This document shows positions 1 to 6,902 of a stretch of 20,751 bases of DNA, piece by piece. A program made the translations under genes and the position numbers. The notes beneath the pieces were generated by a model, which searched no databases, was not told the DNA's origin, and worked only from the letters and a program-made list of their open reading frames with translations. The stretch is from Cyanobacteria bacterium UBA1221 (GTDB lineage: Bacteria > Cyanobacteriota > Vampirovibrionia > Gastranaerophilales > Gastranaerophilaceae). The DNA lies in the NCBI GenBank assembly GCA_002309425.1, contig DBXD01000046.1:55133-75883 (forward strand). Reading direction: 5' to 3'. The first letter of the stretch is position 1. Every line of letters starts with the position of its first letter.

Positions 1-25
1 CGGAGCAAGGTCAAGCCTTGCCCTC
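1..25. repeat. Interspersed repeat, copy 1 (exact second copy at 288-312)
   Basis: This 25-nt stretch occurs again without a mismatch at 288-312. It contains a small inverted repeat (GCAAGG, 5-nt spacer, CCTTGC). Both copies lie in the gene-free 540 nt before the membrane-protein gene. It looks like part of a genome-wide intergenic repeat family; the wider distribution is inference. Confidence 0.75.
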
Positions 26-27
26 TC

Positions 28-52
28 GGGAAACGATACTCAATCGTTTCCC
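28..52. repeat. Perfect 10-bp hairpin
   Basis: GGGAAACGAT at 28-37 is exactly complementary to ATCGTTTCCC at 43-52, with a 5-nt loop (38-42). No U-tract follows on either strand, so it does not look like a standard intrinsic terminator. Its right arm runs into the 41-72 repeat that recurs near position 2164. Confidence 0.75.
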
Positions 53-72
53 TGCGGCAGAGTGCCTCGCGG
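41..72. repeat. Interspersed 32-nt repeat, copy A
   Basis: This 32-nt segment recurs at 2164-2195 in the same orientation with one difference (C55 versus T2178). The two copies bracket the membrane-protein gene at 541-1983. The part from about 56 to 72 is GC-rich in an AT-rich setting. It could be a degenerate mobile or palindromic intergenic repeat. Confidence 0.75.
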
Positions 73-128
73 CATATTTTTATTGTTGAAATAACAAAGT
101 TGGCAAGTGTGGGCAAAATGAAATATGT

Positions 129-176
129 CCACCATATATAAAATATAATGGTGGGTACGCTTGCGCTTTACCCACC
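129..176. repeat. Two overlapping, mutually exclusive hairpins
   Basis: CCACCAT at 129-135 pairs with ATGGTGG at 148-154. The shared central strand GGTGGGTA at 150-157 can instead pair with TACCCACC at 169-176. Only one of the two stems can form at a time. The segment lies upstream of the membrane-protein gene but about 365 nt away, so a regulatory role for that gene is not shown. It may simply be a compound intergenic repeat. Confidence 0.6.
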
Positions 177-287
177 CTACATTACTTATGCCACTTCGGA
201 TATTTTGCTTTGATTTAAATTTACTATGTTTGGTGCAAACGTTCCTTTTTGAATACTGCTTGATATTTTTTGTAGTGAGCCTTGATG

Positions 288-312
288 CGGAGCAAGGTCA
301 AGCCTTGCCCTC
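288..312. repeat. Interspersed repeat, copy 2
   Basis: Exact copy of the 25-nt sequence at 1-25. It is followed by CTCGTAATGACA, which resembles the edges of short intergenic repeats seen in many bacterial genomes. Confidence 0.75.
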
Positions 313-362
313 CTCGTAATGACATGTCAGTGTAATTATGTATAAATTTATTCGGGACAGTA

Positions 363-384
363 GTGTCGCTTCGCTCAGAATGAC
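363..384. repeat. Intergenic repeat of the GTCATTCTGAGCGAAGCGA type
   Basis: On the minus strand this segment reads GTCATTCTGAGCGAAGCGAC. That string is familiar to me as a short dispersed intergenic repeat in several bacterial groups. Only one copy is in the window, so the repeat status rests on recognition and not on a second copy here. With 1-176 and 288-312 it shows that the first 540 nt are a repeat-rich spacer without a gene I can support. Confidence 0.45.
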
Positions 385-526
385 GTATTAGGCGAAAAGT
401 CTCATCACATCTTTATTTTAACTCTCAATTTAAATAGTCATGAAAGTTAATTATAAATTAATAATTAACATACATCAAATTTCTAACATAAAATCATTAA
501 GTTATTAATATTAAATTGATATTTGA

Positions 527-534
527 TATAAAAT
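527..534 (+). promoter_or_regulatory. Possible -10 element (TATAAAAT) just upstream of an ATG without a Shine-Dalgarno
   Basis: TATAAAAT ends 6 nt before the ATG at 541, and no purine-rich ribosome-binding site precedes that ATG. If this is a real -10 box, transcription would start at or within a few bases of the start codon, giving a nearly leaderless mRNA. No convincing -35 box is visible. In AT-rich DNA such a string may be chance. Confidence 0.25.
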
Positions 535-540
535 AAGATT

Positions 541-1983
541 ATGAACGGTAAAAGTATTAAATGCATTTTTCCTTTTTTTATTTTTATTATCGGACTGTTA
601 ATGTTTTTATATCCGATGTTATTTTGGAATAAAATGCCGGGCGACCTTGGGGATGGAAGATTTATAAATTATGTATTAGAGCATGGCTGGTTATGGTTGA
701 ATAGGGTTGATATACATAGCAGTTTTTGGACAATGCCGTTTTTTTACCCTAACCAAAATACATTGGCATATTCCGATATTATGTTCGGCGGAATGATTTT
801 GTATGTTCCTGTCAGATTTTTTGTGGATAGTCCGCAAATAGCACTCCAAATATGGTTTGTTTTATGTGTTACACTAAATTATATTTCTGCGTATTTGTTG
901 TTAAGAAAAGGACTTAAGTTTGATTTTGCACCTTCTTCAATCGGAGCTTTTTTGTTTGCATTCGGTTTACCCAGACAAAATCAAATCAATCATTTACAAC
1001 TTTTAACCCAATTTTATATGATTTTTTCGATATTTTCGTTCTTAAAATTAGATATGCAAAAATCAAAATTGCATAATCATATTTGTTTTTTATGCGGGGT
1101 AATATTCTTTGTGCTACAAATATATACCAGTTTTTATTTCGGTTGGTTTATGGTATTCGGATTGATACTCTTTATTATAATACTATTTTGCTCCCCAAGT
1201 TTAAAATCAAAGCTATTTGATTTTTTAAAATATTATAAAAATGAATTAATAATATATTCTTTTCTTACAATTATATTCTTATACCCATTGATTAGCCATT
1301 ATATTGCTGTTGGGGCACAACTTAACTGGATAAGCAGTTTCTTATTTAAATTTACCGGTCTTGTTTCGTCAAACAGCCTTTTAGATAATTATATATTCCC
1401 TAAAAACAACCTTTTATCGATTCCGGAAAATAGAGTCGGAATCGGATTATTAACTTCTGTATTTATTTTAATCGGGTTATTAAAAAATAGTAAATATAAC
1501 AAACATATAATTTTATTTATTGTGCTAATCTTATGCATATTTGGAATAAAACTTCTAAATTTCACATTGTACATCATTGTACCTGGAGCAAGTGCAATAA
1601 GAGCATGCGGCAGAATGATATTTTTGCTTATGCCTATTTATATTTATGGCATTGCTAATTTTTTAAAAAATATAAATAATAAAAAAGTTTTTTGTATTGC
1701 TGTATTTATCATAATTCTTGAACAATTAGCCTTTCCCAATCAATATAACTGGACGAAAGCCGAAAATGAAAACAGAATTAAAGCGTATAATATTCCAAAA
1801 TCATGCAAAATTATTTATTATGATATAAAAGTATCACCGGAATGGATATATCAAAATGATTTGCTTTGGGTTTCTTCAATAAATAATATATATTTAATAA
1901 ATGGGTATTCAGGTTATATGCCTAGTACAGATAAAACTTTTGCACAACCGGAATGCAGATTTGAAATTAAAGAATCTTTTTAG
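541..1983 (+). CDS. Polytopic membrane protein, GT-C glycosyltransferase-like
   Basis: A 480-residue protein made largely of hydrophobic helices (roughly ten to twelve by eye). The first helix (about 9-29) is followed by a short loop with GDLGDGR (D35, D38). Next comes a segment FFYPNQNTLAYSD near 67-79. An acidic pair in the first extracytoplasmic loop after helix 1 is the hallmark of GT-C enzymes that use polyprenyl-phosphate-linked sugars, and the FFYP-NTLAYSD pattern is familiar from large uncharacterised bacterial membrane proteins of this kind. The likely role is sugar transfer on the outer face of the cytoplasmic membrane, or membrane handling of a glycan; no substrate can be named. 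It stands alone on the plus strand, facing the minus-strand fdt cluster, with repeats on both sides. The gene is visibly AT-rich. The C-terminal soluble part is short (about 80 residues), so a shortened 3' end is possible. The start is the first ATG of the frame and has no clear RBS. Confidence 0.6.
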   Translation: MNGKSIKCIFPFFIFIIGLLMFLYPMLFWNKMPGDLGDGRFINYVLEHGWLWLNRVDIHSSFWTMPFFYPNQNTLAYSDIMFGGMILYVPVRFFVDSPQIALQIWFVLCVTLNYISAYLLLRKGLKFDFAPSSIGAFLFAFGLPRQNQINHLQLLTQFYMIFSIFSFLKLDMQKSKLHNHICFLCGVIFFVLQIYTSFYFGWFMVFGLILFIIILFCSPSLKSKLFDFLKYYKNELIIYSFLTIIFLYPLISHYIAVGAQLNWISSFLFKFTGLVSSNSLLDNYIFPKNNLLSIPENRVGIGLLTSVFILIGLLKNSKYNKHIILFIVLILCIFGIKLLNFTLYIIVPGASAIRACGRMIFLLMPIYIYGIANFLKNINNKKVFCIAVFIIILEQLAFPNQYNWTKAENENRIKAYNIPKSCKIIYYDIKVSPEWIYQNDLLWVSSINNIYLINGYSGYMPSTDKTFAQPECRFEIKESF

Positions 1984-2027
1984 TTTAAAAGCGCTTGATA
2001 TTAAAAATTACTTATTCTAAGAACTTG

Positions 2028-2061
2028 TCAAAATAAGCCCCCATCGCCCGGAGGCATGGGG
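2028..2061 (-). terminator. Candidate intrinsic terminator of the fdt cluster
   Basis: On the minus strand CCCCAT-GCC (2061-2053) pairs with GGC-c-ATGGGG (2048-2039), a GC-rich stem of about nine pairs with one bulged base and a 4-nt loop. The exit sequence is GCTTATTTTGA, moderately T-rich. It lies about 140 nt past the fdtB stop in the right orientation. The T-tract is interrupted, so termination is plausible but not certain. The same hairpin also lies 3' of the plus-strand membrane gene. Confidence 0.45.
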
Positions 2062-2163
2062 CAACACCCTTCCACAGCGTAGACAGTGGTTAGGATGCGA
2101 TTTTTTACACCAAAATAATTCTCAAGGTCTTCGTAAAAAATTCTCAAACTGACTGTAATTTTA

Positions 2164-2195
2164 CAATCGTTTCCCTGTGGCAGAGTGCCTCGCGG
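2164..2195. repeat. Interspersed 32-nt repeat, copy B
   Basis: 31 of 32 bases match 41-72. It sits 7 nt beyond the stop codon of fdtB, so the glycan cluster ends almost exactly at a repeat copy. The gene-free stretch 1984-2201 otherwise holds only the hairpin at 2039-2061 and AT-rich sequence. Confidence 0.75.
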
Positions 2196-2201
2196 TACCA
2201 C

Positions 2202-3293
2202 TTATTTGTCATATTTATTTATACACCTCACAATATCTTCAACTTCCGTATCCGTCATAACCGGAGAAATTGGCAGGCTCAGAATTGTACTGTGAATTTC
2301 TTCCGTTACGGGCAGCGATAATTTGTTCCACTCTATATATGCTAATTGTTTATGCGGAGGTATCGGGTAGTGAATCATTGTTTCAATACCGTTTTCATTC
2401 AAGTACAGCTGTAATTCATCACGATTTTTTGTTCTTATCGGGAATATATGCCATACATTTGAGGTTTCATCAACTTTTTTCGGCAGAATAATATCAGGAT
2501 TTTTAATATTTTCAAGATAATAGTTTGCAATTTCCCGCCTGCGGTTATTATCTTTATCAAGATATTTCAATTTAACATCTAATATTGCGGCCTGGATTTC
2601 GTCTAACCTGGAATTAATCCCCTTATAGATATTATGGTATTTTTCACTGCTTCCGTAGTTAGCAATGGCTCGAATTTTTTTGGCAAGTTCCGTATTATTT
2701 GTAGTAACACAACCTCCATCTCCGAGTGCGCCGAGATTTTTCCCGGGATAAAATGAAAATCCGGCAGCATCCCCAAGACTTCCTGCCCTTTTGCCATTAT
2801 AAATTGCTCCATGTGCTTGGGCGGCATCTTCAATTATCTTTAAATTATATTTTTTAGCTAATTCCCATATTTTATCCATCTGAACGGCTCTGCCGTACAG
2901 GTGAACAACCATTATTGCTTTTGTTTTAGGGGTAATTTTTTCTTCAATTAAGTCAGGATTGAGGTTATAGGTGCCAATAGAAGGCTCAACCGGTACAGGA
3001 GAACAGCCGTTCATTGAGATTGCAAGAATCGTTGCAATGTAGGTGTTTGCGGGAACAATAATTTCATCACCGACACCAAACCCGTATCCTTTTATAATTA
3101 AATTCAGGGCATCGAGTCCGTTTGCGCATCCTATGCAATGTTTTGCCCCACAAAATTCAGCAAAATCTTTTTCGAAAAATTTATCCTGTTCTCCGCGAAT
3201 ATACCACCCGCTGTCAAGAACTTCTTTTATTCTTGAATCGATTTCATCTCTATATTGCTCGTTTATTTTATATAAATCTAAAAATTTTATCAT
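2202..3293 (-). CDS. fdtB: PLP-dependent sugar aminotransferase, FdtB/QdtB-like
   Basis: A 363-residue DegT/DnrJ/EryC1/StrS-family enzyme of normal length. The expected PLP contacts are visible: EDAAQAHGA (D156, Q159) and the Schiff-base lysine K185 in FSFYPGKNLGALGDGG. The N-terminus (IKFLDL, then LDSGWYIRGE and IGCANGLDAL) has the form seen in dTDP-3-amino-3,6-dideoxyhexose aminotransferases such as FdtB, QdtB and TylB. The predicted reaction moves an amino group from glutamate to C3 of a dTDP-3-keto-6-deoxyhexose in the cytoplasm. The 3-keto substrate would be supplied by the FdtA homologue two genes upstream, which strongly supports the assignment. Whether the sugar has galacto (Fuc3N) or gluco (Qui3N) configuration cannot be read from this gene. 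An RBS-like AAGGGG lies 12 nt before the ATG, a little far. The gene ends the cluster; the next thing downstream is a repeat copy. Confidence 0.85.
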   Translation of the reverse strand: MIKFLDLYKINEQYRDEIDSRIKEVLDSGWYIRGEQDKFFEKDFAEFCGAKHCIGCANGLDALNLIIKGYGFGVGDEIIVPANTYIATILAISMNGCSPVPVEPSIGTYNLNPDLIEEKITPKTKAIMVVHLYGRAVQMDKIWELAKKYNLKIIEDAAQAHGAIYNGKRAGSLGDAAGFSFYPGKNLGALGDGGCVTTNNTELAKKIRAIANYGSSEKYHNIYKGINSRLDEIQAAILDVKLKYLDKDNNRRREIANYYLENIKNPDIILPKKVDETSNVWHIFPIRTKNRDELQLYLNENGIETMIHYPIPPHKQLAYIEWNKLSLPVTEEIHSTILSLPISPVMTDTEVEDIVRCINKYDK

Positions 3294-3390
3294 ATGTTTC
3301 TATAACCCCTTTTAATATTTTTTTGTTAACTCTATTATTTCATTTTCTTTTATTTCAAGTCATACACTACTTTTTAGCAAATTCTCTAAA

Positions 3391-4935
3391 TTAGTCCAAA
3401 TTGATTTTGTAGTCATAAATTCTTATCCCAAATAAAATTAATCTGTATATTTTTAAACAACCAGAAATTTTGATAGTTCTTAGTTCACAGATATGCGGAA
3501 TACCGTATCTGGTGTGATATAAATCATTACCACGGTAAAGTCGTTCTAAAATAACACTATAATCATCTATAAAACAAGGAGCTTTATCTTTTGATATCTC
3601 TCGTAACGTATGTTTTTTTGGTGTTTCCGAATATATTTTTTCTATGTTGGCAATCCAATTCTCTTTAGAATATTTTTCATTAAATAAATCTAATTCATTT
3701 TGCAAAAGTTCATTGGTGTAATTTTTATTACCTAAATATTTCAAGGTTTTTTCGACTAATTCTCTTTTATTATGGCAATATCCTAATGACTTAATAACAT
3801 AATCATTTTGTCCAGAACAAATCACATCAAGAGATAGAAACGGAACCTTTAATCTCATAGCATCAATCAATGTTGTTTCTCCATTCATTGGATAAGAGTC
3901 AATTACTAGGTCCGCAGCAGAAACATATTTCAAATATTCTTGGTAGGATACTTCTTCTTTCAATTTAATACGATTTTTAAATTTTTTGAGAGCTTTATCC
4001 CAATATTCATTTTTGCCTAAAACTATTAACTTAACATTTTGGTTTAAAGATAATATCTCTTTATAAACATCAAATATATCGTCATTCCCAATCGGTATAA
4101 ATTTAAAATTACTGCCCGATGTTAGAATAATTTGTTCATCACTTGCAATATTTAATAATTTTCTTGCTTCATTTTTTTCTATAAAAATATTTTCACTGTA
4201 ATCACATGGTATCGGACATAATTTTGAGTCATAAATATTTCTGTATTTAGCGGAAATTGATTTTATTGTTCTGATATCTAATATGACATCAGATATAGTT
4301 TTTCCAATCCAAAACATATGATCAGCGTGATTAAACAATAATACCGGACGTGTGAATTTTTCGGTCCCAAATGCAATAGTAGCAATTGGGTCATCCATGT
4401 GGGTATGTAATACTATATATTCATACCCCATGGCAATTTCTCTTAATTTCAAAGCTTTTTCCACTAATTGAAGATTTGATTGTATATTTATCAATTTCCC
4501 ATTTGAAAGTTTTATATTATTTTGCAACAATTCCGGAATTTGTATATCATTCTGGTTGAGTAAAATCACCGAATTTACATACTTATCTTTTGTATTTTCT
4601 ATCCATCGTTCTACGACTCGGGTATGCCCACCATTAGAGAAACATTGCGTCATAACGTGTAAAACAGTTTTTGGCAAAAAAGGGATATCATATTTTTCAA
4701 TATCATTTTGTTTAGCTATATCTATGAAAAAGTTTTCCAAAATATTCGAATAAAAATAACCGGTTTGGCTGTATGTCAAAACTTTCAATAAATACTCCGC
4801 CAGTTTAATCTTTTTATCAATAGACAAAGTATTATCATAAATGTATGGGAACAGGTTCTCAATATATTCTTTATTATTTTTAATATACTTGTAAAACTTC
4901 TTATATTTACCGTCTGAAGAATTACTGTTTCCCAT
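3391..4935 (-). CDS. GT-B glycosyltransferase with GT41/SPINDLY-like C-terminal half
   Basis: I start the gene at the ATG at 4935 (514 residues), because AAAGGA lies 8 nt before it on the minus strand. A longer reading to 4989 would lack this. The start overlaps the fdtA stop by 14 nt, suggesting translational coupling. Residues 1-85 are charged and helical. The N-terminal Rossmann-like half includes FSNGGHTR (99-106) and NHADHMFW (about 202-209). The C-terminal half includes ADLVIDSYPMNGETTLIDAM (341-360), which resembles the nucleotide-sugar-binding segment of O-GlcNAc-transferase-type (GT41) and HMW1C-like enzymes. The last 20 residues (LILFGIRIYDYKI) resemble tails common on surface-glycan transferases. 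Lying between fdtA and fdtB, it is the natural candidate to transfer the 3-amino-3,6-dideoxyhexose, or a neighbouring sugar, to a glycan or protein. The acceptor is unknown. The gene is AT-rich compared with trpB next door. Confidence 0.75.
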   Translation of the reverse strand: MGNSNSSDGKYKKFYKYIKNNKEYIENLFPYIYDNTLSIDKKIKLAEYLLKVLTYSQTGYFYSNILENFFIDIAKQNDIEKYDIPFLPKTVLHVMTQCFSNGGHTRVVERWIENTKDKYVNSVILLNQNDIQIPELLQNNIKLSNGKLINIQSNLQLVEKALKLREIAMGYEYIVLHTHMDDPIATIAFGTEKFTRPVLLFNHADHMFWIGKTISDVILDIRTIKSISAKYRNIYDSKLCPIPCDYSENIFIEKNEARKLLNIASDEQIILTSGSNFKFIPIGNDDIFDVYKEILSLNQNVKLIVLGKNEYWDKALKKFKNRIKLKEEVSYQEYLKYVSAADLVIDSYPMNGETTLIDAMRLKVPFLSLDVICSGQNDYVIKSLGYCHNKRELVEKTLKYLGNKNYTNELLQNELDLFNEKYSKENWIANIEKIYSETPKKHTLREISKDKAPCFIDDYSVILERLYRGNDLYHTRYGIPHICELRTIKISGCLKIYRLILFGIRIYDYKINLD

Positions 4936-5344
4936 TTGTAAATTCCTTTTTCCAAGCTTCATAATCCCTAATATATTCATTTTTATCATATAAAGTATCA
5001 GAAAATACTAACAAAATAGCATTATGAGAAAAATCATACATTTCTTTCCAAAGCATTTTGTCTAAATATAAAGCGGTATATGGGTTATTTAGATTAAAAA
5101 TTTCTTGATTTACACCATCATCTACTTTAATTTTACAATTTCCGCTAAGCGCAACCAATAAAAACTGTGAATTTCTATTAGCATGAGCACCTCTCATTGT
5201 CATAGCTTTTGTATCATAAATCCAAAAAACTCTTTTAATATCAAATGGACAATTTGATTTGTATTGGCAGGCTATCAAATGTCCTTCATCGTCACCATGT
5301 ATATTCAAACTTATTATGTTGTAATTTTTCGATGTATTTCCCAT
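4922..5344 (-). CDS. fdtA: dTDP-4-keto-6-deoxyglucose 3,4-ketoisomerase, FdtA/QdtA-like cupin
   Basis: A 140-residue cupin, the normal size for FdtA/QdtA/Tyl1a. Family signatures are clear: PFDIKRVFWIYDT (33-45), RGAHANR (51-57), VDDG (74-77), the W-x-EM-x-DFS motif near 99-106 and a YIRDYEAW end. The enzyme moves the keto group of dTDP-4-keto-6-deoxyglucose from C4 to C3, making the substrate for the FdtB homologue in the same cluster. In characterised FdtA the active-site motif is RGFHAHK, with two histidines two residues apart. Here the second one is asparagine (H54, N56), which may change rate or product stereochemistry. A nearby run of A residues is the only RBS-like feature. The gene is preceded by a glycosyltransferase remnant and overlaps the next gene by 14 nt. 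Confidence 0.85.
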   Translation of the reverse strand: MGNTSKNYNIISLNIHGDDEGHLIACQYKSNCPFDIKRVFWIYDTKAMTMRGAHANRNSQFLLVALSGNCKIKVDDGVNQEIFNLNNPYTALYLDKMLWKEMYDFSHNAILLVFSDTLYDKNEYIRDYEAWKKEFTNGKQ

Positions 5345-5440
5345 TATATTTTTTCAAAATAGCATAATTATCACTACATAATGATTTTATCATAAAACTA
5401 CATTATTGCATATGTTGTACTTATTTTTGCCAGAAAAAAG

Positions 5441-5538
5441 TTACCTAATACTTTCAATTGATTCCTTAATAAAACATTCGCCATTGTATGTCGGAAGTAT
5501 AATACTAACTTTTTTTATTTATAATTTTCCCCTATCAT
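5441..5538 (-). pseudogene. Remnant of a family-2 glycosyltransferase start
   Basis: Read on the minus strand from 5515, one frame encodes KKVSIILPTYNGECFIKESI, continuing ESIR and then a TAA at 5441-5443. This is the unmistakable N-terminus of a GT-A family-2 glycosyltransferase (VSIILPTYNGE...IKESIESI). An ATG at 5538 starts MIGENYK in a frame offset by one base and hits TAA inside the A-rich tract. A single lost A in AAATAAAAAAA would join the two frames. After the stop, nothing recognisable remains before fdtA at 5344, so the other roughly 250-300 codons of a normal enzyme are gone. The orientation is that of the fdt cluster, so this was probably its first glycosyltransferase gene. The rest of the 5345-5678 gap is AT-rich spacer. 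Confidence 0.75.
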
Positions 5539-5678
5539 ATTGCGTTTTTCACTAATATTTTACCAGAAAATCAAATGCGGGTAAATAATCATAAATCATG
5601 AATATTAGGAAAATAAATTTGTTAGAAAAACATAATTTATAAAGGTATAGGAGCAAGTGATGCCTACCAGAGTCGGTC

Positions 5679-6881
5679 TTAAATACCGATTTGCTTATTT
5701 TGCAGTACGAACTGAATATCCTTATCCCCTCTGCCCGAAACATTAATTAACATGTTTTTGTATCTGCCGGATTTGGCGAGTTTAAGTCCGTATGCAATTG
5801 CGTGGGAACTTTCAAGTGCCGGAATAATTCCCTCGGTTTTTGAAAGCTCATAAAAAGCGGATATTGCTTCATTATCATCAATCAAATCATATTTTACCCT
5901 GCCGATTTGGTTTAGGTAACAGTGTTTCGGCCCGACACCCGGATAGTCCAGCCCGCTTGCAACAGAATAAGCATTAGCAGGATTTCCCTGTGAATCCTGA
6001 AGGAGTTTGCATCTGAATCCGTGAATAATTCCGTCTTTGCCGTAGGTCATACTTGCGGCATTATCTCCGGGATTCTTCCCTCTGCCAAGCGGCTCTACTC
6101 CATATATGTCTACAGTTTCATCTTCCAAAAATCCGTTAAACAGCCCGATGGCATTTGAACCTCCACCGATGCAGGCTATTACGCATTGGGGCAAAGCACC
6201 TGTCTGCTCAATGAATTGAGCTCTGGCTTCTCTCCCGATTACGGATTGGAAATGCTCTATTATCATAGGAAACGGATGAGGTCCGACAGCTGAACCTATC
6301 GCATACATTGCGGTTTTATATTCGTTTATATAAGCCGAAAAAGCCGCATCAACCGCTTCTTTAAGTGTCTTTGTACCGTTCGTGACGGAAATTATATTTG
6401 CGCCAAGGATTCTCATTCTGTCAACATTGGGCTTTTCTTTTTCTATATCGACTTCGCCCATATATATATCGCAATCAAGTCCCATAATAGCAGCCGCAGT
6501 TGCAATCGCAACTCCGTGTTGTCCTGCACCTGTTTCTGCAATGAGTTTTGTTTTTCCCATTTTTTTTGCTAAAAGTGCTTCCCCTAATGAGTGATTTATT
6601 TTGTGTGCGCCTGTGTGGTTCAAGTCCTCCCGTTTCAGGTATATTTTGCAGCCGTATTTTTCTGATAAATTCCCTGCAAAATAAACAGGTGACGGCCGTC
6701 CCGCATAATTTTTTAAGAGATAATTTAATTCCGCATTAAAATCAGAATTGTCTTTCCAGTGCAAAAATTCTCTGTATATCCTGTTAAATTCTTCTTTAAG
6801 CGTTTCATCCACAAACTGACCGCCGTAATTTCCGTAAAAACCTTCTTCTGACGGTAATATATTAAATTTGTTTGCTATCAT
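5679..6881 (-). CDS. trpB: Tryptophan synthase beta chain
   Basis: A full-length 400-residue TrpB. It has the PLP lysine K94 in HTGAHKINH, the catalytic glutamate E116 in AETGAGQHG, the PLP-phosphate loop GGGSN (239-243) and the C-terminal SGRGDKD (382-388). It joins indole and L-serine into L-tryptophan in the cytoplasm, normally in complex with TrpA. The sequence is of the classical TrpB1 type, as the N-terminus GFYGNYGGQFVDE shows. No trpA or other trp gene is present; the gene ends a minus-strand run with lepB 21 nt upstream. The start is firm: AAGGAG lies about 6 nt before the ATG. Its base composition is clearly less AT-rich than the glycan genes to the left. TrpA must be encoded elsewhere if the enzyme works as the usual complex. 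Confidence 0.95.
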   Translation of the reverse strand: MIANKFNILPSEEGFYGNYGGQFVDETLKEEFNRIYREFLHWKDNSDFNAELNYLLKNYAGRPSPVYFAGNLSEKYGCKIYLKREDLNHTGAHKINHSLGEALLAKKMGKTKLIAETGAGQHGVAIATAAAIMGLDCDIYMGEVDIEKEKPNVDRMRILGANIISVTNGTKTLKEAVDAAFSAYINEYKTAMYAIGSAVGPHPFPMIIEHFQSVIGREARAQFIEQTGALPQCVIACIGGGSNAIGLFNGFLEDETVDIYGVEPLGRGKNPGDNAASMTYGKDGIIHGFRCKLLQDSQGNPANAYSVASGLDYPGVGPKHCYLNQIGRVKYDLIDDNEAISAFYELSKTEGIIPALESSHAIAYGLKLAKSGRYKNMLINVSGRGDKDIQFVLQNKQIGI

Positions 6882-6902
6882 AGGTACTCCTTTTTCTTGG
6901 TT

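Noticed and set aside
1..540. CRISPR array or insertion-sequence end in the repeat-rich left flank
   Set aside because: Repeats are only two copies each, irregularly spaced, and no transposase or Cas gene is nearby.
2037..2110. tRNA or other standard RNA gene in the GC-rich element
   Set aside because: No acceptor stem, T-loop or anticodon arm can be drawn; only one good hairpin is present.
4936..4989. Longer start of the glycosyltransferase at 4989
   Set aside because: It would overlap fdtA by 68 nt without an RBS, whereas the ATG at 4935 has AAAGGA at a normal distance.
5645..5669. Hairpin after trpB as an intrinsic terminator
   Set aside because: GGTAGG against CCTATACC needs a 2-nt bulge and the following T-tract is broken, so the support is too weak.
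5552..5743. A 63-codon minus-strand frame overlapping the end of trpB
   Set aside because: It runs out of frame across the strongly conserved trpB C-terminus, has no RBS and no family resemblance.
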